From positions 1 through 35,219 of the IMG/VR virus record IMGVR_UViG_3300048587_000669: a DNA stretch of 35,219 nucleotides. One strand, written 5' to 3'. Position 1 is the first letter of the stretch. The number at the start of each line of letters is the position of its first letter. The DNA is from a virus. Below, in pieces: positions 23,307-33,226 of this stretch. Below the pieces are notes generated by a model. It ran no database searches and was not told where the DNA came from. It worked only from the letters and a program-made list of their open reading frames with translations. The translations under genes were made by a program, and so were the position numbers.

Positions 23307-26216
23307 ATGGGCGTCAAGGGGGGCAGCAAGCCGCGCGATGATGTTTTGCAGGGCGAGTTGGATGACGCCATCTTCGCAGCCAGCTTCGGCAAGCTGATCC
23401 GCAACGACGGCCCGCTAATTTATCGCGATCCGGATCAGTTCTTCAAAAATACTCACCCAACCGCTGCCTTGTCGAAACTCTGCCGCGACGTCTTCGGCCG
23501 ACTCGCGTCGACCACCGAGGCCGGGGCAATTCTGCGCCTGTCGACCGGGTTCGGGGGCGGCAAGACCCACGCACTCATGACGCTCTGGCACCTGGCGAAG
23601 GTGATGGGCGACCCGACCAAAGGTACTGACCTCCTTCCTCCCGCTGGCCGCCCTCCTTCCGTCCGCATCTGTGGCATCGACGCCGAAGGCGCAGGCTATC
23701 CGGTCTTCGCCCGGCATGGCGACCTTGAGGCAAAGAGCCTCGCGGCCGAGCTCGCCTTCCAGCTGGGCGGCCCGAGCGCCCTCAACGCCCTCGGCCCCAC
23801 CAACAGCGCCGCTGCCTCGCCAGACGAGCAGACAGTCGAATCCTGGCTCCCTAACGAGCCGACCCTGATCCTCCTCGACGAGCTCGTCCTGCACATGGAC
23901 AAGCTGACAGAGCAGGAAATCGGCAACCTGATCGGCTTCCTCCGCACGTTGATGACGGCCATCGCCACCCGGAAGCAGACCGTGCTGGTCATCACGGACC
24001 CCAAGGACCAGCCGGCCAACGCTCAGGGCGCAGCACGCCTGCAGCACCTCGCGCGCGTGCTGGAGCAGCAGACCGGCCGTCAGGCCACCGTGATCGAGCC
24101 GATCGGCAACGAGACCGCCCAGGTCATCATTAGGCGCCTGTTCGACACGGTGGACCCCGCCTTCGCAGCAAAGGCTTCGGCCGACCACCATGCCCTCTAC
24201 CAGCGCGTAGCTCAGGACCATCCAACCCTGGTGCCGGAGGAAGCGCGCTCGCCGAAATACGCCGAGCGCCTCCGCGCCTGCTATCCGCTGCATCCGCGCC
24301 TGATCAAGACGGCCGAAGAGCGTCTCCGCGTCCTGCCGGACTACAACCTCTCCCGCGGTACGCTCCGCCTGTTCGCCAGGATGGTCCGCGGCGTGTGGGA
24401 CGACCCCGCGCGCGATCCTGACATCATCACCGCCGGCGAGATCAACTGGTCCAGCCCGCTGATCCAGGACGACCTCCTCGAACGGCTGGGTCGCGAGAAA
24501 TTCCGTGCTGCCGTTGCCGCCGATGTCGAGGGGCACGCCGGTGACCTGGATAGCGGCAGCTGGGGACACCACCGCCGCGTCGCGTCAGCGCTGTTGCTAG
24601 AAAGCCTCCCACTGGAAGCCAATAGCGGCCTCGATCCTGCCGACCTGACCCTTGCCGTGCTGCGGCCGGAGGATGGCGGCGACGAACCATCCCACGCGCT
24701 CGATCGCCTCGCCGGAGCCTGCTGGCACCTGTACCCGATGAGCGGCAGCGCCAATGCCTGGCAGTTTCGCTACGAGCCCAACATCCTGAAGCAGATCGAG
24801 GAGCGGATGGGGCAGGTGCCGCGCCCCGACGCGCTCGACCGCCTGAAGACCGAGGTTCAGAAATCCTTCCAGGGTGCCTTCGCCAAGCTGCTCGCCTGGC
24901 CGCCCAACGCCAAGGCGGTGCCGGAGCGTCCCGAACTGCAGCTTGCGCTCTGCGAGAGCGAGGACATCGCAAAGCTGGTCGTCGCCTACACTGACGACAC
25001 GCCGGGCGCCGAGACCATGCGGACCTACCGCAACGCCATCCTGGCCGTGGCGCCGGATGCCAACGGACTGGAGAAGGCGATCCAACGCATCCAGCGCCTG
25101 ATGGCCGCGGAGGCCATCGAGGCGGAGCAGACCTCGAGCGAGGGCGGCAAGCTGGCGCGCGAGCAGCTCAAGAAGCAGATCCCCGAACTGCGTAAGGCGA
25201 CGCGGCTGGAAGCGGCGCGTGCGTTCAACCGCCTGGTCCTGGCGGATGGGGCCGGCCTCACCATCGATGAGCGCTTCATCGCACCGCCCGACACTCCGCC
25301 GATGCAGCTTCCCTCCGGTCAGGACGCCGTGAAAGCCTTCGTCGAAGACCGCAAGCTGATCTACGGCGACACCGACAGTCTGTTCCCTGATCGCTTCGTG
25401 GAACTCGTGTTCAGTGGCGCGGTGCCGTTGACGGATGAACCCGAAGCGCGCGCAGCATCCGCCCTGCAGAAGCGATTCCTCTCCGCCCAGGGCCTACGCC
25501 TGGTTCCGAATGCGAGCGTCATCCGCAGTTCCATCCTGCGGGCCGTCACGGATGGCAAGCTGGTCGTGCGGCAGGAGGACGGCACCGCCTTCGACGACAA
25601 GGGTGCGGTCTACACGACCAATGGCCATCGCCGGCGTGATGATGGGCGCAAGCTAACGACACTGCCGATGGATGATGCGACCAGGGTTGCCGAGGCCAGC
25701 AGCGCAACGGGCAAGGAATGGCTGAAGGTGTCCGGCGCGCAGGAAGCGATGCCGAAGCCCGGCAGCCTGCCGCTGCCACCGCCGCCGCCCAAGAACGCTG
25801 GCGCCACCTCAACCACCGACACCGAGGTAGCATCCACCTACGCTGACAAGCGCGCCCTGCTGAGCCTTCGCATCACCTGTCTCACCGCGGCGGATGCGCA
25901 GAAGGCGCTTGGTGCCGCCAGCCCGCTCGGCGCGGCCGAAATCACCATCGAGGCCGAGCTGACCGGCGACATGAAGGACGGTGGCAAACTGACCTTTAGC
26001 GTGGCGGAGACGAAGGTTGCTGCCGCCATTAAACCTCTGACTATGGCGCAGACCTTGGGCAATGCCTTGGCGCCTGGCAGTTCGATCCGCGTGACCGTGG
26101 TGCTGGGCTTCGGCAAAGACGGCAAGGCCGATTTGGGTGCATCACTGCGGAGCTTGTTCATGCAACTACCGGATACCGCCACCATCGAAGCGCGCTTCGC
26201 GCCGCTTTCGGCCTGA
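23307..26216 (+). CDS. DUF499 P-loop ATPase (BrxC/PglY-like)
   Basis: 969 aa. The Walker A motif GFGGGKTH lies at 81-88 after the DUF499-type lead-in (AILRLSTGFGGGKTHALMTLWHLAK). Walker B is LILLDE at 187-192, and VLVITDPKDQ follows. A Pro-rich linker (about 815-832) precedes a C-terminal domain with KRALLSLRI and FSVAETKV strands. DUF499 proteins include BrxC/PglY of BREX and occur in other antiphage islands; the ATPase is thought to drive a large complex. I chose the ATG at 23307, with AAGG and GGGGGA upstream. An in-frame ATG at 23214 would add 31 unconvincing residues. It is the first gene of the five-gene operon. Confidence 0.85.
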   Translation: MGVKGGSKPRDDVLQGELDDAIFAASFGKLIRNDGPLIYRDPDQFFKNTHPTAALSKLCRDVFGRLASTTEAGAILRLSTGFGGGKTHALMTLWHLAKVMGDPTKGTDLLPPAGRPPSVRICGIDAEGAGYPVFARHGDLEAKSLAAELAFQLGGPSALNALGPTNSAAASPDEQTVESWLPNEPTLILLDELVLHMDKLTEQEIGNLIGFLRTLMTAIATRKQTVLVITDPKDQPANAQGAARLQHLARVLEQQTGRQATVIEPIGNETAQVIIRRLFDTVDPAFAAKASADHHALYQRVAQDHPTLVPEEARSPKYAERLRACYPLHPRLIKTAEERLRVLPDYNLSRGTLRLFARMVRGVWDDPARDPDIITAGEINWSSPLIQDDLLERLGREKFRAAVAADVEGHAGDLDSGSWGHHRRVASALLLESLPLEANSGLDPADLTLAVLRPEDGGDEPSHALDRLAGACWHLYPMSGSANAWQFRYEPNILKQIEERMGQVPRPDALDRLKTEVQKSFQGAFAKLLAWPPNAKAVPERPELQLALCESEDIAKLVVAYTDDTPGAETMRTYRNAILAVAPDANGLEKAIQRIQRLMAAEAIEAEQTSSEGGKLAREQLKKQIPELRKATRLEAARAFNRLVLADGAGLTIDERFIAPPDTPPMQLPSGQDAVKAFVEDRKLIYGDTDSLFPDRFVELVFSGAVPLTDEPEARAASALQKRFLSAQGLRLVPNASVIRSSILRAVTDGKLVVRQEDGTAFDDKGAVYTTNGHRRRDDGRKLTTLPMDDATRVAEASSATGKEWLKVSGAQEAMPKPGSLPLPPPPPKNAGATSTTDTEVASTYADKRALLSLRITCLTAADAQKALGAASPLGAAEITIEAELTGDMKDGGKLTFSVAETKVAAAIKPLTMAQTLGNALAPGSSIRVTVVLGFGKDGKADLGASLRSLFMQLPDTATIEARFAPLSA

Positions 26217-26220
26217 ACGC

Positions 26221-26664
26221 GTGGCATCGGCACAGGTCCAGGCCACGCGCGCGGCGCCTTTCGCCTTGCGCGTGGTGCAGCGGCAGCAAGGGCTTGCGGC
26301 GATCATTTACCGCCGGCGCGTGAATGACAGGATGGAGGAACGCTTCGATCGTGTGGCGGCGCTTTCGCCGCTCGCGCTCACCGCGGCTTCGGGCCTTTTG
26401 CGTGCGGCGCTGAAGGCCGCGGGCGGCAAGTCGAAGCTGGAGCCAGGCCCGTATCAACCGCTCGACGAGGATTGGGGGGCACGCGTGGCGGGCTTCGCCA
26501 TAGTGGCGCGGGGCCTACGGGAAGCGCGGCGGCTGTCCAAGTCGGCCGAGCATTTCCGAGCGGCCGATGCGACCGAGGCAGCCTCCTGGTTCGGCCGCAT
26601 GCAGGACGGGCGGGCCCTGCGCTGGGTGCGCGCACTGAGAATCATCACTGAAGCTGTGAAGTAG
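26221..26664 (+). CDS. hypothetical 147-aa protein between DUF499 and DUF1156
   Basis: I do not recognise the family with confidence; short proteins such as DUF3780 or DUF7680 occupy this slot in related loci (recalled). The sequence is strongly basic and helical: RVVQRQQGLAAIIYRRRVNDRMEERFDRVAALSP, then RGLREARRLSKSAEHFRAA and WFGRMQDGRALRWVRAL. It has no catalytic motif. It starts with GTG at 26221, only 4 nt after the DUF499 stop; the ATG at 26137 would overlap that gene by 80 bp. It ends 17 bp before the methylase. A DNA-binding or assembly subunit is possible. Confidence 0.65.
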   Translation: MASAQVQATRAAPFALRVVQRQQGLAAIIYRRRVNDRMEERFDRVAALSPLALTAASGLLRAALKAAGGKSKLEPGPYQPLDEDWGARVAGFAIVARGLREARRLSKSAEHFRAADATEAASWFGRMQDGRALRWVRALRIITEAVK

Positions 26665-26681
26665 GGTCGGGGACGCAAAAC

Positions 26682-29681
26682 ATGCCGGATGGCACGAAGA
26701 CGGGGCGGCCTCGGCTGCTGATCGAGGACTGGCTGCCAGCGGCGGCGATTGGCGTGGAATGCATGCGGGAACGCGGCTCTGCAAGCGCCCTCGCTCCGAC
26801 TACGTATTTCCATGTGTGGTGGGCGCGGCGACCCTTGGCGGCAAGCCGCGCCGCGGTACTTGCGAGCGTGCTCCCAGCGGACTTTCCAAGAGAGACCTTT
26901 GAGCGGTTGATTGGCTTCGGGCGTTCGGGCCACGAACTTGTTGCTATTCGTGAACTAATGAACACTGGAGTTCAGGTCCCCGGCGGATTTGGTTCGCCTC
27001 GCGCATTCAAGGCACCTATTCGCACGAAAGACGTTCAAGCTGCCCATGCCGCGGCGACCCGAACTTGGGGGCACCTGCCAACCATAATGGACCCGATGTC
27101 CGGCGGCGGCTCAATCCCGCTGGAGAGCGCTCGGCTCGGCTTTCCGACCATAGCAAACGAGTACAACCCGGTTGCGTGCAGCGTGTTGGAGGCTACGCTC
27201 GACTATACGTTCCGTTTCGGACCGAAGCTCGCTGTTCGAGCACGCCATTGGGGTCGTGAGTGGGAAAAGCGTGTAGCAGCTCGGATTGGGCGCTTCTTTC
27301 CAAAGGAAACAGGCGCCAACGTCCAGGCCTATATCTTTGCCCGCACGGTCCCATGCCCGACAACAGGACACATGACACCGCTGGTGCCTGACTGGCATTT
27401 GCGAAAGCCGAAGGGCGGGATCCCCGTTGTAGCCGAGCCCATCGTCAACAAAGGATCTGGCACCTGGACGACCGCCATCCGCCCGGTAGGCATCGGCCAA
27501 GGCGCCATTGGTGCACCGCCGGTCCGCACCTATGCAAAGGGCAAAGGTATCAGCGTCTTTACCGGAGAGAGCATTCCGGCTGCATGGATTAAGGCTCAGG
27601 CCCAAGCGGGTCGCATGGGCAGTGCGCTCTACGCCGTCGCGCTGAAGACGCCGCAGGGTCTCAAATTTCGACCTCCGCAGCAAGCGGACCTCGATGCGTT
27701 GGAAGCGGCAGAGCAACAGCTCAATCAATGGCGTGGCGACTGGGAAGTAAGAAATCTGATTCCGACCGAGGAATATCCTCAGGTTACAACCGACCATCGG
27801 CCGCGCACCTACGGAATGCCGCGATGGGCCGATATGTTCAGCCCTCGCCAGCTTCTGGGTTTTGGCGTGTTGATGGAGGAATTGCAGGCTATCCGTAGCG
27901 AAATTATCTCGACTGACGGTGACGAGCTTGGAGAAGCAGTCGTACATCTTCTTGCTTTTGCCATCGACAAATTCGCGAACTGGAACGCGATTTTGTCATC
28001 CTGGAATGTCCGCGCCGAGACGGTCCGGAGCGTCTTCGATCGCCATGATTTCGCGTTCAAACTTACCTACTCAGAGATCGCCCCCGTCCAAGCGAGCGGT
28101 GGGCTAGCGTGGGTGATTGAAAACGTAGTTGACGCCTACGAGGCCATCGCGAAGCTGCCCCGTTTTGAGGGTGCCAAGGGTGTGGAGGCCACACAGGGGT
28201 CTGCCACCTCCCTTATCCATCTGGCCGACGCGTCACTTGAGGCTATCGTTGTCGACCCGCCGTATTCTGACAACGTTCAGTACAGCGAGCTCGCAGATTT
28301 CTTTTATGTCTGGCTCAAGCGGAGCCAGGGCCATCGACGCGCCGAATGGTTTTCCTCGCTACTCTGCGAGAACGGTGATGAAGCTGTAAAGAACGACGCC
28401 CGTTTCCGGATAGGGACCAAGAAGGCAAAGGATGCCGCAACTGCGGCACAGGCGCACTATCAGTCTCTGATGACTCAGGTTTTTGCCGAAGCGCGGCGAG
28501 TGCTTCGTCCAGATGGCGTCTTAACGGTGATGTTTACCCACAAGAAGCAGGAAGCCTGGGAAGCTCTTTTCGCTTCTCTGATTGATGCGGGCTTCACTAT
28601 CACTGCGACATGGCCCGTCAAGACGGAGGGAGAGCACAGCCTTCATCAAGCCAAGAAAAATGCTGCGCAATCCACCGTCATCCTTGTCGCGCGCGTTCGT
28701 GCAAATAGCGCAGGCACAGGATATTTTGATGGAGCGATGCAGCGCCGTATCCGTGATACCGCCGAAGCGGTTGCCGAGCGATTGTCTGCCGAGGGGCTGA
28801 ACCCAGTCGATCAACTCGTCGGAAGCTTCGGTCCAGCGATGGAAGTCTTCTCGGCTTACGATCAGGTGAGGACCGACACGGGCGAGCCCGTCGGCGTCGG
28901 CGCTGCGATCGACATCGCCGCCGATGCGGTCGCCGGGTGGCGTATCCGGCAATTGGCGCAAGGTGGATTGCAAGGGGTCGAGGGCGAGGCACAATTCGCT
29001 CTGCTTTGCTGGGCAACCCTCCGTGCTGCAGAATTCCGCTTTAACGAAGCGAAATTGCTCGGGCATGCGGTCGGCATGGACGTCTCGACGCTGCAGCAGG
29101 CCGGACTGATTGCCGTCAAGGCAGATAAGGTGAACATCCTTTCCGCTGCTGACCGACGGCGCGAGTCGCCACTGACCGAAGATGAAGCGCAGCAGCTTCT
29201 GTTTGGTTGGGAGCCGGGCAAAGGCAAGCGGCTGAAGAAGACCGAAGCGCTGAAGATCCATCCGCGTGACACGGTCTTCCGTACCCATCTCGACAAGGCC
29301 CAGGCCCTCGCCCTGACGTATGCCGATGCTGACGGCGGCGCAGCCGGTATCGGTGCCGCGCGATCCTTCGCCGCCCGTCACGGCATCAAGCTGGGCGATC
29401 CGACCGTCCGCCTGATCGAGGCGTTGCTGCGCGCCGCCCCGCCGGCTGTGCGTATCGAGAAGAATGCGGTGGCCCAGAAGTTTGCCGAGTTCCGCGCCTG
29501 GCACGCCATGCTCCTGCCGGTCTTCGGCCTAACCCCGCCGGACTGGACGGAGAAGAAGCCAGACCAAGCCGTTCTCGAACTGCTCGCCAAGACGGCCACG
29601 CCCAGCGCCGAAGACGCTGACGAGGTTGAGACCGAGGACGAGGAGGAAGATGACGAGGAGGAGGATGAGGAGGAAGAATGA
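26682..29681 (+). CDS. DUF1156 adenine-type DNA methyltransferase
   Basis: 999 aa. The N-terminus is the DUF1156 signature (LIEDWLPAAAIGVECMRERG...YFHVWWARRPLAASRAAVLASVLP). The SAM-binding motif DPMSGGGSIPLESARLGF is near residue 137. The catalytic VVDPPYSDNVQYSELADFFY is near 525, followed by EARRVLRPDGVLTVMFTHK. The C-terminal third has no clear motif and ends in an almost purely Asp/Glu tail (about 978-999). This is the COG1743/PglXI class of BREX type 3 and related islands, and would mark self DNA. The tail's GAG/GAA codons double as the ribosome site of the next gene. The middle of the gene is lower in GC than its 3' third. Confidence 0.9.
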   Translation: MPDGTKTGRPRLLIEDWLPAAAIGVECMRERGSASALAPTTYFHVWWARRPLAASRAAVLASVLPADFPRETFERLIGFGRSGHELVAIRELMNTGVQVPGGFGSPRAFKAPIRTKDVQAAHAAATRTWGHLPTIMDPMSGGGSIPLESARLGFPTIANEYNPVACSVLEATLDYTFRFGPKLAVRARHWGREWEKRVAARIGRFFPKETGANVQAYIFARTVPCPTTGHMTPLVPDWHLRKPKGGIPVVAEPIVNKGSGTWTTAIRPVGIGQGAIGAPPVRTYAKGKGISVFTGESIPAAWIKAQAQAGRMGSALYAVALKTPQGLKFRPPQQADLDALEAAEQQLNQWRGDWEVRNLIPTEEYPQVTTDHRPRTYGMPRWADMFSPRQLLGFGVLMEELQAIRSEIISTDGDELGEAVVHLLAFAIDKFANWNAILSSWNVRAETVRSVFDRHDFAFKLTYSEIAPVQASGGLAWVIENVVDAYEAIAKLPRFEGAKGVEATQGSATSLIHLADASLEAIVVDPPYSDNVQYSELADFFYVWLKRSQGHRRAEWFSSLLCENGDEAVKNDARFRIGTKKAKDAATAAQAHYQSLMTQVFAEARRVLRPDGVLTVMFTHKKQEAWEALFASLIDAGFTITATWPVKTEGEHSLHQAKKNAAQSTVILVARVRANSAGTGYFDGAMQRRIRDTAEAVAERLSAEGLNPVDQLVGSFGPAMEVFSAYDQVRTDTGEPVGVGAAIDIAADAVAGWRIRQLAQGGLQGVEGEAQFALLCWATLRAAEFRFNEAKLLGHAVGMDVSTLQQAGLIAVKADKVNILSAADRRRESPLTEDEAQQLLFGWEPGKGKRLKKTEALKIHPRDTVFRTHLDKAQALALTYADADGGAAGIGAARSFAARHGIKLGDPTVRLIEALLRAAPPAVRIEKNAVAQKFAEFRAWHAMLLPVFGLTPPDWTEKKPDQAVLELLAKTATPSAEDADEVETEDEEEDDEEEDEEEE

Positions 29682-32600
29682 CCGTCTCGCTCCGCGAGGT
29701 TGACTGGCCACGCTTCCTCCGCGCCCCGGACGGCCAGTTGGTCGCCCGGCTTTACGAGCCCGGGCTGCGTCGCGCGGTGCGCTACGATCGTTGCTGCGCC
29801 TACTTCTCCTCCTCCGTCCTCGCGGCCGCGGCCTCTGGCTTCGGCGCCTTCATCGAGCGCATTGTGGACGGAGCGATTACTCAGAAACCCGCGCTGCGCC
29901 TGCTGGTGAATGAGGAATTGGCTGAGCCCGATGTGCGGGCGCTGCTGGATGCCGGTGATGACGGGCCGCTGATCGGGGCCCTGCTCGCGCGGCTCGGCAC
30001 GCCCGAGACGGCCCTGCAGAAGGGGCGGCTCGAAATGTTGGCCTGGCTGGCCCGCGATGGCTGGCTGGAGATGAAGGTCGGCGTAATGCGATACGGCGAC
30101 GGCATTCTGCACGCCAAGTTCGGCTTGTTCGTGGATGCCGTCGGCGACGCTGTGATTTTCGACGGAAGTGGTAACGAGAGCAGCAGGGCGCTCCGTAGCA
30201 ACTACGAGATGCTGACGGTCGGCGGAAGTTGGGATGACACGAAGCGCCATCTGCATTTCCGCGACGAGTTCGACCTGCTCTGGTCCGGCGAAGATCCTGC
30301 TGTCGTCACAGTGTCGCTGCCAGACGCAGTGCGCGACGCGCTTATCAAACTCGCGCCGGAAGCACCGCCGCTGGCAGAACCCGAAGACAATCTGCGCCGC
30401 CAGCGGGCCGCGATGCTGTGGGGCTATGCCCTCGAAGCGCCCTACATGCCGGAGGGGGGCGCCGCGACCTGCGACGCGATGGCTCCCGTCACGCTCTGGC
30501 CGCATCAGCGGCATGTGGTGGCGGAGACGGCCGCCGCCTGGCCCGAGGGCCGCCTGCTCTGCGACGAGGTAGGTATGGGCAAGACGGTGGAGGCGATCCT
30601 TGCACTTCGCCGCTTGCTTGCGGGCCGGGGCGTGAAGCGCGCGCTGCTCCTGCCGCCTGCCAACCTGCTCCCGCAGTGGCAGGGGGAGCTGCGCGAGAAG
30701 GGCGGCCTGCGCGTGCCGCGGATGGAGGGGCCTAGGACGCTCGTCTGGCCCGATGAGACGAGGCAGACGGTCTCTGGGTTGGCCGAGGCCCTCGACCAGC
30801 CTCTGCTGCTGCTCAGTCGAGAGACGGCGCGGTCCGAAGGCAACTTGCCGGCGCTGCTGGCTGCGCCTCCATGGGACCTCGTACTGCTCGACGAGGGCCA
30901 CGCCGCCCGCCGTGCCAGCCAGGTCGAGGGCGAGTTCAACACGCCGACGCTGCTTCTCGGGCTGCTGAGACAGATGCAGATCAAGGATCAGGCGCGCAGC
31001 TTCATGATCCTGTCGGCCACGCCGATGCAGACGCATCCGTGGGAGCCGTGGGATCTGCTTCAGGTGTTGGGTGAGGGTGGGCTGTGGCTCTCCGGCTTCC
31101 ATGTCGTGCGGCGGTTCTATGAGGCGCTGGCGAGCCTGGAACGCGGGGCCCTTCCGCGGACCGAGGGCATCGCGTTGGCCCACATTCTGGTGGCGACGCC
31201 GCAATGTCCGCCGGCGCCGGCCAGCCTTGGATTGCCGCCTATCGATGATGCCGACGCCTTCGCAAAGGCGCTGCGGTTCCTGCCGCCGGCATCCCGCCAG
31301 GACGCTGTGCGCTGGCTGCGGACCTGCTCGCCACTCGCGAGGCGCATGCACCGCAACACGAGGCAAACGCTGCGCAAGTACTTCGACATGGGCCTGCTGG
31401 AACGGCCACCGCCGACCCGTGCCGTCACAGACGACCCCTTCGACTTCGAGACCGCTGAGGAGCGGGAGGTCTATGAGGCGGTAACGAGCTACATCGACCG
31501 CCGCTTCGACGAGTTGGAGAACCAGAAGCCTGGCAAGGGCTTCGTGATGACGATCTATCGTCGCCGTGCCGCGAGCTCGCCGGTGGCGCTACGGAAAAGC
31601 CTGGAACGGCGCGCGACCGGTCTGAAAGCCGTCATCGCCCAGCACGCACCGGATCCGAGCATTCTCGACCTGGAAGATGCCCAAGAACTCGAGGACCTGC
31701 TGAATGTGAAGCTGACCTCAGCGTTGCCGGAGACGCCGGAGGAAGCGCGCGCAGAACTTGGCGAAGTCGAAGACCTGCTGGAACGTATTGCGGCACTCGG
31801 CGCCTTGGATACCAAGCGCGACCGGCTGGTGGCACGAACCAAGCAGCTCACCGGCGATGGTCGCGCCGTGCTGATCTTCACGGGCTACTCCGACACGATG
31901 GCGTATCTGCGCGATGCCCTGGTCGGTGCCTTTGGCGCCTCGGTGGCGTCCTACTCCGGCGAGGGTGGTGCCCTGAGATCGGGGAACGGCTGGGTTTACG
32001 CCTCGAAGGAGGTGGTCACCAAGGCGCTCCGCGACGGCACGATCAAGGTTCTGGTTTGCACGGACGCGGCCAGCGAGGGGCTGAACCTCCAAGCCGCCGG
32101 TGCCTTGGTCAACTTCGACCTGCCGTGGAATCCGTCGAAAGTTGAACAGCGGATTGGGCGCATCGACCGCATTGGACAGGAGCTTCCTGTCCTACCCGTC
32201 ATCAATCTCTACCTGAAGCACAGTGTGGACGAGCGGGTTTACCGGGCGCTGGCGTCGCGCTGCGGCCTATTCGAGACCTTCGTGGGCCCGATGCAGCCGG
32301 TGCTTTCACAGGCGCTGCGGATGCTGATCGGCCGCGCCGAGGTTGATGAGGAAGCGCTGGCCCGAGCAGCAGACGAGATCCGGACCAATCCCACGCTGAT
32401 GCAGGCATTTCCCGAGGACGAGCCGGTTCCCATGGTTGCCGAGACTGGTCTCGTCTCAGCAAGTGACACCGAGGCACTCCTCGCGGCGTTGGACGGGACG
32501 GGTGTGCGTGTGACGGCGGAGAGCAACGCCCTTCACCGGATCGGGGACGGACCCCTCCGCTTGGTAACGCAACCGTCTGCGATCACTGCCAGCCCGGAGG

Positions 32601-33226
32601 CCGCCTGCGTCGATGGGCTGGACCAGCGTCAACACGCGATGTGCCGGCAGCTACAGCAGCCTGGTGAGCGGCTGCCACTGCTGCTGGTTTCGGCTGAGGC
32701 GGGCGCCTTTCGGGTCACGCTCTGCGCATGGTTGGGTGACGGGGGAATGCAGGAGGTCAGGTCCTTCGCCGACCTCAAGACTCTGGTGGCGTCCTGGAAT
32801 GGCAAGGAGGCCCCAACGGGAGCCTGGCAGGCCGCGAGAGCGGAGCTGCGCCTCGCTGCGCAGAGCAAAGTCGCAGATATGGCCGACCGATCCGCGACCG
32901 CGGCTGCATCGAAAGCCGCAGCTCAGAATGAAGCTGCACGGCTCCGGTTGGTCGACGAGCTCGGCCGGCTCCTTATCTGCTTTGAGCCGGATATCGATGA
33001 TCTGAATGGGAAATTTCATCGACTAGCGACCGACCAGACTCCCACCGCTCATCGGCTCCAGAATGTATTTGGGCGGCTTGGAGGCTACCCGGATTGGGAA
33101 GGACACCACATCGCCGACCTCCGCGAGTTTCGAGCGAACCTCGGTCCGAGTCAGGTGAAGACTCGGCTCACTGGCCGGGAGTTGGATGCAGCATTAGCAG
33201 ACCCGCGTTGGGGTAAGCCGCAGTGA
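29678..33226 (+). CDS. PLD-nuclease/SNF2-helicase fusion
   Basis: 1182 aa. The N-terminal 200 residues are a phospholipase-D-like domain with one HKD-type site: HAKFGLFVD (H145, K147), then GSGNES (about 163-168). The SNF2/superfamily 2 motor follows. Motif I is DEVGMGKT (about 296-303), motif II is DEGH (405-408) and motif III is SATPMQT. TDAASEGLNLQ and motif VI QRIGRIDRIGQ (824-834) complete it. The C-terminus is helical. DISARM DrmD and BREX type 3 helicases share the motor, and the fused PLD domain could be the DNA-cutting part; a single HKD site usually needs a dimer. The start overlaps the methylase stop (ATGA). Confidence 0.88.
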   Translation: MTVSLREVDWPRFLRAPDGQLVARLYEPGLRRAVRYDRCCAYFSSSVLAAAASGFGAFIERIVDGAITQKPALRLLVNEELAEPDVRALLDAGDDGPLIGALLARLGTPETALQKGRLEMLAWLARDGWLEMKVGVMRYGDGILHAKFGLFVDAVGDAVIFDGSGNESSRALRSNYEMLTVGGSWDDTKRHLHFRDEFDLLWSGEDPAVVTVSLPDAVRDALIKLAPEAPPLAEPEDNLRRQRAAMLWGYALEAPYMPEGGAATCDAMAPVTLWPHQRHVVAETAAAWPEGRLLCDEVGMGKTVEAILALRRLLAGRGVKRALLLPPANLLPQWQGELREKGGLRVPRMEGPRTLVWPDETRQTVSGLAEALDQPLLLLSRETARSEGNLPALLAAPPWDLVLLDEGHAARRASQVEGEFNTPTLLLGLLRQMQIKDQARSFMILSATPMQTHPWEPWDLLQVLGEGGLWLSGFHVVRRFYEALASLERGALPRTEGIALAHILVATPQCPPAPASLGLPPIDDADAFAKALRFLPPASRQDAVRWLRTCSPLARRMHRNTRQTLRKYFDMGLLERPPPTRAVTDDPFDFETAEEREVYEAVTSYIDRRFDELENQKPGKGFVMTIYRRRAASSPVALRKSLERRATGLKAVIAQHAPDPSILDLEDAQELEDLLNVKLTSALPETPEEARAELGEVEDLLERIAALGALDTKRDRLVARTKQLTGDGRAVLIFTGYSDTMAYLRDALVGAFGASVASYSGEGGALRSGNGWVYASKEVVTKALRDGTIKVLVCTDAASEGLNLQAAGALVNFDLPWNPSKVEQRIGRIDRIGQELPVLPVINLYLKHSVDERVYRALASRCGLFETFVGPMQPVLSQALRMLIGRAEVDEEALARAADEIRTNPTLMQAFPEDEPVPMVAETGLVSASDTEALLAALDGTGVRVTAESNALHRIGDGPLRLVTQPSAITASPEAACVDGLDQRQHAMCRQLQQPGERLPLLLVSAEAGAFRVTLCAWLGDGGMQEVRSFADLKTLVASWNGKEAPTGAWQAARAELRLAAQSKVADMADRSATAAASKAAAQNEAARLRLVDELGRLLICFEPDIDDLNGKFHRLATDQTPTAHRLQNVFGRLGGYPDWEGHHIADLREFRANLGPSQVKTRLTGRELDAALADPRWGKPQ

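Noticed and set aside
29378-31366. 662-codon minus-strand frame with a poly-Ser run
   Set aside because: Antisense of the methylase acidic tail (GAG/GAA codons read as Ser) and of the PLD-helicase; no domain.
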